A DNA stretch of 64,000 nt. Source: Paenibacillus_E allorhizoplanae. Its GTDB lineage: Bacteria; Bacillota; Bacilli; Paenibacillales; NBRC-103111. Made by a program: the position numbers and the translations under genes. Positions 26,213 through 35,082 of this stretch are shown here, piece after piece. The notes below the pieces were generated by a model. That model was given only the letters and a program-made list of their open reading frames with translations, searched no databases and was not told the origin of the DNA. Each line of letters starts with the position of its first letter. Within the stretch, counting starts at the first letter, position 1. The DNA lies in the NCBI RefSeq assembly GCF_927798215.1, contig NZ_CAKMMW010000004.1:1-64000 (forward strand), read 5' to 3'.

Positions 26213-26246
26213 GTTCATACACTCCGTTTCTATAACTGAGTTGATG

Positions 26247-26999
26247 CTAGATGTTGTAGCTCCATTCAGGCGTAATACGCTTCAGGAATTGTTTCGTCCG
26301 CTCTTCTTTGGCATTGCTGAAAATATCCCTCGGTTTGCCTTCCTCCACAATGACACCTTCATCCATAAAAACCACATGATTAGCCACTTCTCGGGCAAAG
26401 CCCATTTCATGGGTGACGATAATCATCGTGATACCTTCCTTCGCAATCTTCTGGATCACGTCCAGCACTTCACCAACAAGTTCAGGATCGAGTGCGGATG
26501 TCGGTTCATCAAATAAAATGACCTCAGGATTCAGAGCCAGTGCGCGGGCAATTCCTACACGTTGCTGCTGTCCACCAGATAGTTGACTTGGATAGGCATC
26601 TAACTTGCTTCCCAACCCCACTTTCTCCAGCACTTTTACGCTAGTCTCTCTTGCCGTGACTTTCGATTGCTTTTGAACAATCACAAGGCCTTCCATAACG
26701 TTTTCGAGGACCGTTTTATGCTTGAACAAATTGTAATGCTGGAACACCATCGCTGTTTTTTGCCTGAGTGCATGAATCTCACCTTTGCTGGGGCGCTTGC
26801 AATTCACGGTGAAATCACCGATCGTCACTTCACCGAGACTTGGCTTTTCCAAATAGTTCAAGCAACGGAGCAACGTTGTTTTACCTGAACCGCTGGGGCC
26901 AAGAATACAGACGACTTCTCCTTTTTGCACGGTAAGGTTGATTCCTTTCAGCACGTCGTTTTTACCAAACGATTTGGTGATATTCGTCAGTTGAATCAT
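26247..26999 (-). CDS. polar amino acid (cystine-type) ABC transporter ATP-binding protein
   Basis: 250 residues with Walker A GPSGSGKTT (~34), Q-loop VFQHYNLF (~87), signature LSGGQQQRVGIARAL (~140), Walker B VILFDEPTSALD (~160) and the H-loop VTHEMGFA (~195). It belongs to the GlnQ/TcyC/TcyN group and would energise the two permeases encoded just upstream. Start and the preceding permease stop overlap by four bases. The neighbouring monooxygenase gene starts 34 bases downstream. Confidence 0.92.
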   Translation of the reverse strand: MIQLTNITKSFGKNDVLKGINLTVQKGEVVCILGPSGSGKTTLLRCLNYLEKPSLGEVTIGDFTVNCKRPSKGEIHALRQKTAMVFQHYNLFKHKTVLENVMEGLVIVQKQSKVTARETSVKVLEKVGLGSKLDAYPSQLSGGQQQRVGIARALALNPEVILFDEPTSALDPELVGEVLDVIQKIAKEGITMIIVTHEMGFAREVANHVVFMDEGVIVEEGKPRDIFSNAKEERTKQFLKRITPEWSYNI

Positions 27000-27706
27000 G
27001 ACACGCCACCTCGGTTATACAGATTGATTCGTTTCTCTAGTAAGCCTGTCGCTCGTTCGATCAAAAAGGTGATCCCCCAAAACAGCAAGGCTGCTGCAAT
27101 GTAAGCTTCGAAAAATTTCCAATTCGTCGTTGCGACAATTTGTGCTTTGGCGTTGATCTCCACTACAGATACGGTAAAGGCCAGTGTAGAACCGTGCAGC
27201 ATACCAATCAACGTATTGGATAAGTTCGGTAAACTTACAGCTAATGCTTGTGGTAAAATAATGCGACGTAATGCCTGTGTCGTTGTCATCCCGATCGAAT
27301 AAGCAGCTTCCATTTGCCCTCGATTAATCGACACGATGCCCGACCTGACGACCTCTGAAAGGTAAGCGCCAGCGGTGATCGAGAAGGAGAGAAAGGCAAA
27401 GCCGATCATGGGTATAGACACAGAACGGAAGCTCCAACCGAAAGCAACTGCAATCGAGTCAATGATCATCGGCAATCCGAAATAGATAAGCAGCAGATGC
27501 ATAAGCATCGGTGTACCGCGAACAAACGTCACATAAGCTGTTGCAAAATAATGAATAAAAGGCACGCGGTATAGTCGGATTAACGCTACGGAAGCACCTA
27601 TTAGAAATCCAAAAAAGACAGAAACTACGGTAATTATCAGTGTAGTAGGCAATGCAGAAAGCAATTGAACAAAAGCCGTCCATATGAATCCAGGGTCGAT
27701 ACTCAT
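26996..27706 (-). CDS. amino acid ABC transporter permease (TcyM-like)
   Basis: 236 residues, about five membrane segments, with the His/Glu/Gln-type permease family blocks YVTFVRGTPMLMHLL (~58) and the EAA loop EAAYSIGMTTTQALRRIILPQA (around 130-151, quoted by its start EAAYSIGMT). It overlaps the genes on both sides by four bases. With the permease at 27703-28479 it forms the membrane channel of the cystine or S-modified cysteine importer. Confidence 0.9.
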   Translation of the reverse strand: MSIDPGFIWTAFVQLLSALPTTLIITVVSVFFGFLIGASVALIRLYRVPFIHYFATAYVTFVRGTPMLMHLLLIYFGLPMIIDSIAVAFGWSFRSVSIPMIGFAFLSFSITAGAYLSEVVRSGIVSINRGQMEAAYSIGMTTTQALRRIILPQALAVSLPNLSNTLIGMLHGSTLAFTVSVVEINAKAQIVATTNWKFFEAYIAAALLFWGITFLIERATGLLEKRINLYNRGGVS

Positions 27707-28479
27707 GCTTGGAAGCCCCCTTTATCTGGCTGCGAGGACCATACACCTTTGAACCATCGGCGTGATAATGGTTCACGCTCTTCTGTCACAAGCGGTTGCT
27801 CGTGTTGGAGCAAGCGTTTCTCGATGTACATAAATAGCTTTTCCAGTCCAAAGCAGATGACGAAATAGATGATGGATAAGGAAATGTACGTTTCCATAAA
27901 ATGCTGTGTGGCCGCTCCGAGCGTCTGTGCTTTTCCCATCAATTCCATGGCACCAAGCGAGAATGCCAATGAGGTATCTTTCAAGTTGGCAATAAGCAGG
28001 TTGGTAAAGTTGGGCAGCGAAATCGCAAGTGCTTGCGGCATAATAATGCGGGTAAAAGCTTGATAGCCCGTCATGCCTACAGAATAGGCGGCTTCTACTT
28101 GCCCTTTGTCTACGGCTTTTACCGCTGCACGGATGACCTCAGAAATATAAGCGCCAGAGTGTAAAGCAAATGTGAGAATAACAAATGATAAGACTGGGGC
28201 TTTGCTGACATCCACATGGATCGCCTTCAGCAGTTCAGGTAATCCATAATAGATCAGAAATAACTGAATCAGAATCGGTGTTCCGCGAAAAAAGGAAACA
28301 TAGATCTGTGATAACCTTTGCACAACCGGTATTTGATAAAGCCGGGGCAATGCAATGAGAAATCCAAAGAAGATCCCGAGCACCATCGAACAAACAACTA
28401 TGAATAAACTGATATGGATATAGTTCAGTAATTTTGGCAGAAAATCAAATACATAGGTGATATCGAATTGGGTAGCCAT
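27703..28479 (-). CDS. amino acid ABC transporter permease (TcyL-like)
   Basis: 258 residues from ATG 28479, ten bases after AAAGGTGA; a longer form from 28500 includes the ribosome binding site. YVSFFRGTPILIQLFLIYYG (~68) and the EAA loop EAAYSVGMTGYQAF (~140) are characteristic. After the last membrane segment there is a polar cytoplasmic tail of about 45 residues (KRLLQHEQPLVTEEREPL), longer than usual in this family. It is the second of three importer genes after the binding protein. Confidence 0.9.
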   Translation of the reverse strand: MATQFDITYVFDFLPKLLNYIHISLFIVVCSMVLGIFFGFLIALPRLYQIPVVQRLSQIYVSFFRGTPILIQLFLIYYGLPELLKAIHVDVSKAPVLSFVILTFALHSGAYISEVIRAAVKAVDKGQVEAAYSVGMTGYQAFTRIIMPQALAISLPNFTNLLIANLKDTSLAFSLGAMELMGKAQTLGAATQHFMETYISLSIIYFVICFGLEKLFMYIEKRLLQHEQPLVTEEREPLSRRWFKGVWSSQPDKGGFQA

Positions 28480-28519
28480 GATGGTGATCTCACCTTTCAT
28501 AAAGTCATGACATGCTTGT

Positions 28520-29401
28520 TTATTTACTATCTTCTTTTTTCGTAAAGTCTCCGCCTAACCACTGTGTACTCAACTTCGACAGCGTGCCATCTGCTTTGAC
28601 AGCTTTTAAAGCGACGTCAATTTTGTCCGCAAGCTCTTGTCCGTCTTTATCATTTTTACGGAATAAGAATCGTACTTCAGCTTCTTCAATAATCGGTCCA
28701 ACGACTTTTAATTTACTTTGCGGATCTACGAGTGGAAGCAAGAAATCCGCTCCAAGTGCTCCATCAGCACGTCCTGTTGTTAACTGGGTGACCAAGTCGT
28801 TGGCTGCGCCACTCTGATAGACAATTTTGATCGCATTGTCATTGGCTTTGTTATAGTTCTCCAGCAATGTGGCCTCTGCACTTGTAGCCGTCGTTAATGC
28901 TTTCTTGCCTTTCAAATCATCGATCGTTTTCACAGTTGTGTTTTCTTTGGCTACGATGACCTTGGTTTTCCAATACGCATAAGGCTCGTTATTGAACAAA
29001 TATTTCTGCTCACGCTCTTTGTTCTTCTCAATTTCATGTGCAACAAAATCAATTTTGTTCGTTTCCAAGCTAAGCAGCAAGTTGGCGAAGTCCATTGTTT
29101 TAAACTCGAACTCATATTCGGGCAACCGCTTATCAATCTCTTTCACTAATTCAATATCGTATCCTGTTAGTTTTCCGTCCTTGTCTAGAAAGGCTACGTT
29201 CGGGAATTGTGTCCCTGTGCCAACGATGATTTTCTTTACTTTCACAGGTGCTGCCGTTGCAGCTGCAGCGGCTACTGGCGCTTTTGATGCATCAGCAGCA
29301 GCTTTAGTAGAAGCATTTGTTGTCTCGCTTTTCGCACCGCAGCCTGCTGCTACCAAAGCTAATGCTAATGTTGTTACCGTAAGTGTTGTGAAATTTCTCA
29401 T
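28520..29401 (-). CDS. polar amino acid ABC transporter substrate-binding lipoprotein
   Basis: 293 residues from ATG 29401 (after CGGAGGGG). A lipoprotein signal ends in LVAAGCG, so Cys23 or nearby would be lipidated and the protein anchored outside the membrane. An Ala/Lys/Thr-rich linker follows, then the two-lobe SBP-3 fold: VGTGTQFPNVAFLDKDGKLTGYDIEL (quoted in part: GKLTGYDIELVKEID, ~85), DFANLLLSLETNKIDF (~110). Homology group is TcyA/TcyJ/TcyK (cystine and related sulfur amino acids). It is the first gene behind the operon promoter. Only one binding protein is present, whereas B. subtilis ytm has two. Confidence 0.9.
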   Translation of the reverse strand: MRNFTTLTVTTLALALVAAGCGAKSETTNASTKAAADASKAPVAAAAATAAPVKVKKIIVGTGTQFPNVAFLDKDGKLTGYDIELVKEIDKRLPEYEFEFKTMDFANLLLSLETNKIDFVAHEIEKNKEREQKYLFNNEPYAYWKTKVIVAKENTTVKTIDDLKGKKALTTATSAEATLLENYNKANDNAIKIVYQSGAANDLVTQLTTGRADGALGADFLLPLVDPQSKLKVVGPIIEEAEVRFLFRKNDKDGQELADKIDVALKAVKADGTLSKLSTQWLGGDFTKKEDSK

Positions 29402-29462
29402 TGTGAACCCCTCCGAATTTTCCATGTATTTAATTCTTATAATTCCTACTTGTTTTGTATGA

Positions 29463-29492
29463 ATTATAGCTATGCCTTTAATTTATCATCAA
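29463..29492 (-). promoter_or_regulatory. candidate promoter of the sulfur island
   Basis: On the minus strand TTGATG (29487-29492) and TATAAT (29463-29468) are 18 bases apart, 62 bases before the binding-protein start. The partial palindrome ATAGCTAT overlaps the -10, a plausible LysR contact site. The LysR gene ends 46 bases upstream. Confidence 0.5.
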
Positions 29493-29538
29493 GTTGTCGA
29501 ACTGGATAATAGAGTTTTTCTATATGCATATCGAGAAG

Positions 29539-30435
29539 TTAAATCGTATCCCGAATCGACTGCGCGATTCCTTTACATAACTCTAAGGCAGAGTTGAAAA
29601 ATAAGGTGTTCTCACCGTTCAACACAATCATGTTGGTTTGCAGGGAAATACCTGCTATTTCTGGAAACTGAATTGGAAACAGCTTCCCCTCCTTAACTTC
29701 CTGTTCAACACATAGACTTGGAAGAAATGCAATACCAACACGGCCAACCACTAATTTCTTCGCCGTCTCCAATGTATCCGTCTGAAATTCAATGTTCGGC
29801 GGTTGCTTCATACTCGCAAATAGACGGTGTATTCGCATCCAGTCGAGAGAACCGCATTCAAAGAAAACAAGTGGATATTCTCCTATATCTTCCATACAAA
29901 TGGCTTCGTTCCCTATAAATGGATGCCCTTCGTAGACATATAGACGAATGGGATCTTCATATGCTTTGGCTGATAGGAGATTCGGGTGACTAATATTTCG
30001 TACAAAACCGAAATCAAGCTCTCGATTCAGCACCTTATTAATGATCTCCTCGGACGAAGCCGTAGTCAGCTTATAGTTCACATCTGGATATTTCGTTTTG
30101 AGCTTTGGAATAATGGTTGGGATGATATAGTTCGAAACGGATACGGTACAACCTACGCGCAACTCGTTTGGCAGTGTACGTTTCTGCTTCAATTGAATTT
30201 TACTTTTCTGAAAAGTTTGCAAGAGCTGCCCAGCATATGGCAGAAATTTCTTCCCATCATCGGTCAACGAAATCTGCTTCCCGATCCGCTCGAACAGTCG
30301 ACAATCCAGCTCACGCTCTAAGGATTGTATGCGTGCTGTGACGGATGGCTGGGATAAAAAAAGCACTTCCGCCGCTTTGTTAAAACTGCCATAATGAATA
30401 ACGTAGACGAAGGCTTCGATATTCTCAATGTTCAA
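29539..30435 (-). CDS. LysR family transcriptional regulator
   Basis: 298 residues from TTG 30435, eight bases after AAAGGGG; this gives the normal LysR N-terminus (NIENIEAFVYVIHYGSFNKA), whereas the ATG at 30456 adds seven unusual residues upstream of the site. The winged helix is at 1-60 with SFNKAAEVLFLSQPSVTARIQ as recognition region; the rest is the periplasmic-binding-like sensor domain (RVGCTVSVSNYIIP near 93). It lies directly upstream of the sulfur operon in the same direction. In B. subtilis the LysR protein YtlI activates the ytmI operon when sulfur is short, so it is the natural candidate regulator here. Confidence 0.88.
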   Translation of the reverse strand: MNIENIEAFVYVIHYGSFNKAAEVLFLSQPSVTARIQSLERELDCRLFERIGKQISLTDDGKKFLPYAGQLLQTFQKSKIQLKQKRTLPNELRVGCTVSVSNYIIPTIIPKLKTKYPDVNYKLTTASSEEIINKVLNRELDFGFVRNISHPNLLSAKAYEDPIRLYVYEGHPFIGNEAICMEDIGEYPLVFFECGSLDWMRIHRLFASMKQPPNIEFQTDTLETAKKLVVGRVGIAFLPSLCVEQEVKEGKLFPIQFPEIAGISLQTNMIVLNGENTLFFNSALELCKGIAQSIRDTI

Positions 30436-30543
30436 TGCGAGCACCCCTTTCGTCAATTATGTAATAAAACTTATTATTCCGATTAATTAACTTGGTTTTA
30501 TATTGGTTTAACTATAGATCAACACCCTTATTGGTGTCAATAA

Positions 30544-30588
30544 CAAAAAAAAGCTGATCTCCCTTTCCTAGCGGGAGCAGCTTTTTTC
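30544..30588. terminator. bidirectional-looking terminator
   Basis: AAAAAAGCTG-CTCCC pairs with GGGAG-CAGCTTTTTT with a small mismatch in the stem. It sits 16 bases past the DUF4091 gene (minus strand) and isolates it from the LysR gene. Confidence 0.85.
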
Positions 30589-30603
30589 ATGTTTTAAACC
30601 TAT

Positions 30604-32274
30604 TTAACTGTTTACAGCAATCGCCCGATTAATTCGCTCGCGCACGTCAAGCATCCATTCCGTACTGCGCGGATAAACGGAGAACGTAAGCGGCTCTGAC
30701 AATCCTTCTTCAATTAAGGCAATTGTTCTCTCCTTGCCGATCCTCGTCTCGAGCAATTGTAAGGCTCGCAAATCCTGCAGCGCTTCATGGAATACTTCCA
30801 ACCGAATTGACTCAATTGGCCCCGCTTCACCTGGGTAAACGACAAAGCTGTCTCCTGAAGGGAACGTATGCAAGGCATCTGTCACTTTGAACGGATCCAA
30901 TTGTTGAATGGAATACTGGGAGTAATAGAAGTTGTATCCCCAATGCAGAAACCCTTGGATGCCAAACTTGTACAACTGCAAGCCAATGATCCTATTCCGT
31001 GCGGACGGCATGTTAAAGAAACGGTTCGACACTTCTTTGTACTGTACACAGCAGTAATAGGTCCATAAATCAGGGACACCTGCCTTGAGGAATGGTTCAA
31101 TATGATCGTTCGATGGGATCGGCTTCTGAACAATCCCTTGATTGTAGAAGGATATCTCCGTCAGCGCATCGATAATCGGGTAATTGGAAGGAAGGAGCTT
31201 CTGAACGAGATCGCTAGCTTTTTTGTACGTATCCAAGTTGTCTTGGGTAGGCTCATCCGACACATGAAAATAACTGCAGGACGCGATGCCAAGTCGATGG
31301 ATGACGCGATCAAGTTCTGGTATGAGCTGCCCGAGGAAATGAGCATAAGACTCCCCGGCGGCATCTGTTTCCCAACCGAAAATCCGCTGCTCTACCCCGC
31401 CAATACTAGCCATAATTTTCGGCGTATGTTTAGCCCCCCATTGGGTGAATAGATGCGCGAATTCGAAGTACTCGACACCTTTGCTTTGGCACAGTGCCAC
31501 CCAACGCTCTAGCTTTGTAAACTCAAACGCATACGTCGTGCTGCCATCGATCATACCTTCATCAACACTTACATCAATTAACTGCACGGTTGGGCGCTCC
31601 CCCCCTACTACGGTATCTAGCGGCGGGGTAAAGATCGGCGTCAGAATCATGTTGATTCCATGTTTAACCGCAGTTTCTAGAAACTGCCCTATGCGGGACC
31701 AATGCTCCTCACTGAATACAGGAATGTTGTAATGTGTCGCAAGGCAATCCGTATGAAACCATTCCGTATGGATAAGCTTCTGTTTCGGAAGTGTTGCTGC
31801 GAGCACGGTGAATTCAAGCACTTCTTCACTTAGCTTCTCCCCCTGTGGCGAAAGGAAGCTTACATGGACGCTATACGTGCCGGCACGAACAGATGAATCT
31901 AATTCAACATGGATCCAGACTGATCTCCATTGGCCAGGAAGTGCGGTTACGGTTGAATCCTCAAGTGGATACAAGGGGTCGGGATACAACCCCGGCGTCG
32001 TTCGCAGAACGTGCTGATCATGGTTCGCATAGCAAGGCATTTCAGAAGGAACGAGACCTACAGCACGAATTGTAAAAGGTAGCCCCAGTGTCGAATTGAC
32101 CTCTACACCGATGTTTTTCAATAGTTGATTGGAGGTAAAGGCAATTTGGAAAGCATAGTGCTCTCCTCTCAGTGCCGATGCTTGTTTGTAAGGCGCCTCT
32201 TGTGGAGCTTCATCTGCAAATACTTTGGATAACGAGCTTAAGCAAATGGTTTGAAATGTATCTTTGGGGTCCAT
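30604..32274 (-). CDS. DUF4091 domain protein, glycoside hydrolase-like
   Basis: 556 residues from the second ATG (32274), nine bases after GGAGG. An N-terminal beta-sandwich (about 1-150, with RAGTYSVHVSF) precedes a barrel-like domain with HTEWFHTDCLA (~178) and HVSDEPTQDNL (~345, a D-E pair typical of retaining-type active sites). The C-terminal GFLHWGYNFYYSQ and the DPFKVTDALHTFPSGDSFVVYP region are the DUF4091 signature. Members are suspected carbohydrate-active enzymes without a settled activity. No signal peptide is present, so it is cytoplasmic. It follows a Gfo/Idh/MocA gene by 40 bases. Confidence 0.8.
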   Translation of the reverse strand: MDPKDTFQTICLSSLSKVFADEAPQEAPYKQASALRGEHYAFQIAFTSNQLLKNIGVEVNSTLGLPFTIRAVGLVPSEMPCYANHDQHVLRTTPGLYPDPLYPLEDSTVTALPGQWRSVWIHVELDSSVRAGTYSVHVSFLSPQGEKLSEEVLEFTVLAATLPKQKLIHTEWFHTDCLATHYNIPVFSEEHWSRIGQFLETAVKHGINMILTPIFTPPLDTVVGGERPTVQLIDVSVDEGMIDGSTTYAFEFTKLERWVALCQSKGVEYFEFAHLFTQWGAKHTPKIMASIGGVEQRIFGWETDAAGESYAHFLGQLIPELDRVIHRLGIASCSYFHVSDEPTQDNLDTYKKASDLVQKLLPSNYPIIDALTEISFYNQGIVQKPIPSNDHIEPFLKAGVPDLWTYYCCVQYKEVSNRFFNMPSARNRIIGLQLYKFGIQGFLHWGYNFYYSQYSIQQLDPFKVTDALHTFPSGDSFVVYPGEAGPIESIRLEVFHEALQDLRALQLLETRIGKERTIALIEEGLSEPLTFSVYPRSTEWMLDVRERINRAIAVNS

Positions 32275-32314
32275 GTGCATATTCCTCCATCGTTAGAAAA
32301 TTAATAAGGGGAAA

Positions 32315-33448
32315 TTACTCCCAATTTAAAGTTTGGAATGTCCCGGTTTTTGCAGACTCTTGCGCTTTAATACACATCAGAGCACTCATCAGTCCATCAT
32401 CAAGCGTCGAGATAGAGCTAGCGGTCTTCTTCATGATTTCTGTAAAATTACGTGCCAACTTCTCATCGCCGCCAAAATGATTACTTCCAGCCCCGATCTC
32501 ATAAGTCTCCACCCGCGCAGTATGATGCATATGCACTTTGACTATGCCTGTGTAGAAATCAAAATCCACCGTACCTTTGTACCCCATAAAGCGCGCTCCA
32601 CGTGCTGCAGCACCTTTTCGAATAAAGAAATTTTGCGAATAGGACATATGCATACCGCTTTCATATTGAAACAGTGCGCTTCCGGAATCTTCATTCCCCG
32701 TATCTTCGGCATAGCAGCAATACTGCCATGTTGGATCTAGCACTTCCTCTGAATGCACTGTACTCTCCAAGCAGGTGCGATTATCTTCACAATCAACACA
32801 TTTGAGCCCCGCGGATTTATTTCCTTTGAAAATTTGCTTCGATGTCATCGCACAGACTGTAATCGGCCTTTGCCCAAGTATAGCTTGAATATAGTCAAGG
32901 TCGTGTGTTGCTTTTTGGAGAAACAGCCCCCCTGTTTCTACCTCGTTTCGGTACCAGCTTTGAAAATATACACGGCCATACGGCACGTTATTAATCGCTT
33001 GGACATGTTCTACCGTACCGATTTTACCTGATTGAATGATCTCCTTAACCAACTCCACAATGGAGGTTACGCGTAATGGGAAGGATACCACGGCAGGCGA
33101 TTTGGATGCCTCGTAACCTTGTTTCAAACGAAGAAGATCTTCATAGTTAGTAGCTACTGGCTTTTCGATATAAAGAGGTAGATCATGTTGTAACACTTTC
33201 AACCCCATTGTTGTATGCAGATTACAGCGAGTGCCAATCATGGCCCCATCTAGCTGCTCCGTCTCCAGCATTTGTTCCGGTGTATCATAGTACTTAATGT
33301 GATCCCACCCTTGCTCAAGTAACTTAGCTTTAATCTGATCTTTACGTACATCAACAATCGCTTCAATTCGGCAGTCCGCATCTGCCTTCAATACTTCTTT
33401 AATTACATGACTAATTCTAAGTCCATATCCAATTACGCCTATCTTCAT
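32315..33448 (-). CDS. Gfo/Idh/MocA family oxidoreductase with a cysteine cluster
   Basis: 377 residues. The Rossmann start is MKIGVIGYGLRISHV; the third family glycine is replaced, which is unusual. The EKPVAT motif is at 95-100 and THDLDYI near 181-187. Between the catalytic domain strands is a segment with Cys217, Cys220, Cys226 and Cys244-245 (LKCVDCEDNRTC, WQYCCY) that could bind a metal; many family members lack it. The ATG follows GAGGGGGAGC. It is the first gene of a two-gene unit with the DUF4091 protein and is divergent from an AraC regulator, so sugar oxidation coupled to a hydrolytic or lytic step is a reasonable guess. Confidence 0.85.
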   Translation of the reverse strand: MKIGVIGYGLRISHVIKEVLKADADCRIEAIVDVRKDQIKAKLLEQGWDHIKYYDTPEQMLETEQLDGAMIGTRCNLHTTMGLKVLQHDLPLYIEKPVATNYEDLLRLKQGYEASKSPAVVSFPLRVTSIVELVKEIIQSGKIGTVEHVQAINNVPYGRVYFQSWYRNEVETGGLFLQKATHDLDYIQAILGQRPITVCAMTSKQIFKGNKSAGLKCVDCEDNRTCLESTVHSEEVLDPTWQYCCYAEDTGNEDSGSALFQYESGMHMSYSQNFFIRKGAAARGARFMGYKGTVDFDFYTGIVKVHMHHTARVETYEIGAGSNHFGGDEKLARNFTEIMKKTASSISTLDDGLMSALMCIKAQESAKTGTFQTLNWE

Positions 33449-33596
33449 GCTAGCTCCCCCTCGAACTTTGCGATACCTTGATTATAAAAGATGAACTGGC
33501 GCTTTTCTTTGTCTTGAAAGCCGATTTTTTTGTTATTTCAACTGTGTTATGATAGACACATATACGCATTGCATCGAAAGATCAGGAGTGACACCC

Positions 33597-34493
33597 ATGA
33601 CGATAAGCGAAACGAACACGCCCGAGTATCAGCGGACACATTTGAAGATGAGTCTGGTCATCCAAAAAGTTATTACGATGCATTACTTCGAGTTTGGAAA
33701 GGATTATTCGTTCAATGGAGAGAAGCATGACTTCTGGGAATTTCTCTATGTCGATCGCGGCGAAGTGGAAGTTCATGCGGATGATCAGCGCTATTTACTT
33801 AAACAGGGATCCATCATTTTTCATAAACCCAATGAATTTCATAGCTTCTATGCGACCAAAGGTAAAGCTCCCAATTTGATCGTCATGACGTTCGATTGTC
33901 ATTCGAAAGCTATGCAATTTTTCGAGCAAAAAGTGCTGCATTTAGATGATGAGGAACGTAACTTACTTGCCCAAATCGTACGTGAAGGACAACAAGCCTT
34001 CGAATTCCCCTTCGGTCATCCCCTTGTTCGCAGACAGGATTCGCCTGTTGGTAGTGAACAAATGATTCAAAGCTACCTAGAAATTCTGTTGGTGCGTCTG
34101 CTAAGGAAATCTGCTCAATCGGAGACTGATACGCCTCTCTCTACCGTCGCAAAGGAGAAGTCAGTCCATGATTTAACTAGCAAAGTCATGAGCTACATGG
34201 AGCAGCATATCGATGCTCATCTTACGCTAAACGAAATCAGCCAAGTGTTCTGCGTGGGTAAAACTCAGCTCAAGGAGCTTTTCAAAAAACATACGAACTA
34301 TACGCTCATGGAGTACTTCGCCAAATTGAAAATCGACCAGGCCAAAATCCTAATTCGCGAAGAAACGTATAATTTCACAGAGATATCCAGGCAATTGGGC
34401 TTCAGCTCAGTTCACTATTTCTCCAAAGCATTTAAGAAAGCAACGCTAATGAGTCCATCCGAGTATGCTAGAACGGTCAAATCCCGCATGTAA
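33597..34493 (+). CDS. AraC family transcriptional regulator
   Basis: 298 residues from ATG 33597, eight bases after AGGAG; the longer frame from 33549 lacks a site. The N-terminal cupin (EFLYVDRGEVEVHADDQRY and IIFHKPNEFHSF) senses a ligand; the C-terminal domain (about 195-295) has LTLNEISQVFCVGKTQLKELF and FTEISRQLGFSSVHYFSKAF as the two helix-turn-helix units, ending SPSEYART. It faces the Gfo/DUF4091 unit across 148 bases and probably controls it. Confidence 0.88.
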   Translation: MTISETNTPEYQRTHLKMSLVIQKVITMHYFEFGKDYSFNGEKHDFWEFLYVDRGEVEVHADDQRYLLKQGSIIFHKPNEFHSFYATKGKAPNLIVMTFDCHSKAMQFFEQKVLHLDDEERNLLAQIVREGQQAFEFPFGHPLVRRQDSPVGSEQMIQSYLEILLVRLLRKSAQSETDTPLSTVAKEKSVHDLTSKVMSYMEQHIDAHLTLNEISQVFCVGKTQLKELFKKHTNYTLMEYFAKLKIDQAKILIREETYNFTEISRQLGFSSVHYFSKAFKKATLMSPSEYARTVKSRM

Positions 34494-34516
34494 GGACTTA
34501 TCTTCCTAAAAGCCAA

Positions 34517-34556
34517 AAAATCCCGAGAAGCTGCAATTCGCAGTTCCTCGGGATTT
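34517..34556. terminator. bidirectional terminator
   Basis: AAATCCCGAG and CTCGGGATTT pair, enclosing a CTGC/GCAG stem. It separates the converging AraC and GNAT genes; the minus-strand side has the better T-run (TTTTTTGG). Confidence 0.85.
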
Positions 34557-34577
34557 CTCTTTGCTCGCCTATGATGA

Positions 34578-35018
34578 TTACTCTTCGTCTTCTTCTTCAA
34601 CCTCATACGTGCACAGGAACCGCTCTACGCCCGGATATTTCTCACCCAGACTGCGAATGACGAATCCAACGTTGCGATAAAATTGCACAGCCTCTTCATC
34701 GGTTTCCACCGTAATACGAACTGGCTGCATGTCATCAATAATTTCAAGCAGCATGCCGCGTCCGAAGCCTTCCCCTCTGCTCTCAGGTTCAACAGCGAGG
34801 TGACGAAGTATCATTTCCTGCTTTTCATTCAGCTCGAAGCCGATAATACCGACAGGCAGACCTTCCGACTCATAGGCAAATAACCATGTGTTTTCATTAT
34901 TTTCATATTGGCTGAGGGCTTCTTGAAGACTGTCTGGATCTGGAAACACGCTGTAGCCAAGTAATTGTTGAATATCACCCTCATGAAGGCGGGATTTCAC
35001 ATTCAGTAACACGTACAC
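34578..35018 (-). CDS. GNAT family N-acetyltransferase
   Basis: 146 residues from GTG 35018. ILRHLAVEPESRGEGFGRGML (about 70-90) is the acetyl-CoA site with the R-G-x-G-x-G/A pattern, and VQFYRNVGFVIRSLGEKYPG near 112-131 is the final strand-helix block. The tail is very acidic (EVEEEDEE). It lies 64 bases past the last GH42 gene on the same strand with no terminator between, so it may be read through from that operon. The substrate is unknown. Confidence 0.78.
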   Translation of the reverse strand: MYVLLNVKSRLHEGDIQQLLGYSVFPDPDSLQEALSQYENNENTWLFAYESEGLPVGIIGFELNEKQEMILRHLAVEPESRGEGFGRGMLLEIIDDMQPVRITVETDEEAVQFYRNVGFVIRSLGEKYPGVERFLCTYEVEEEDEE

Positions 35019-35082
35019 TCACTTCTTTCTATATTCGTATAGCTCTAATTTTCTACTAATGGGAGCACGCTGTCAACTTACG

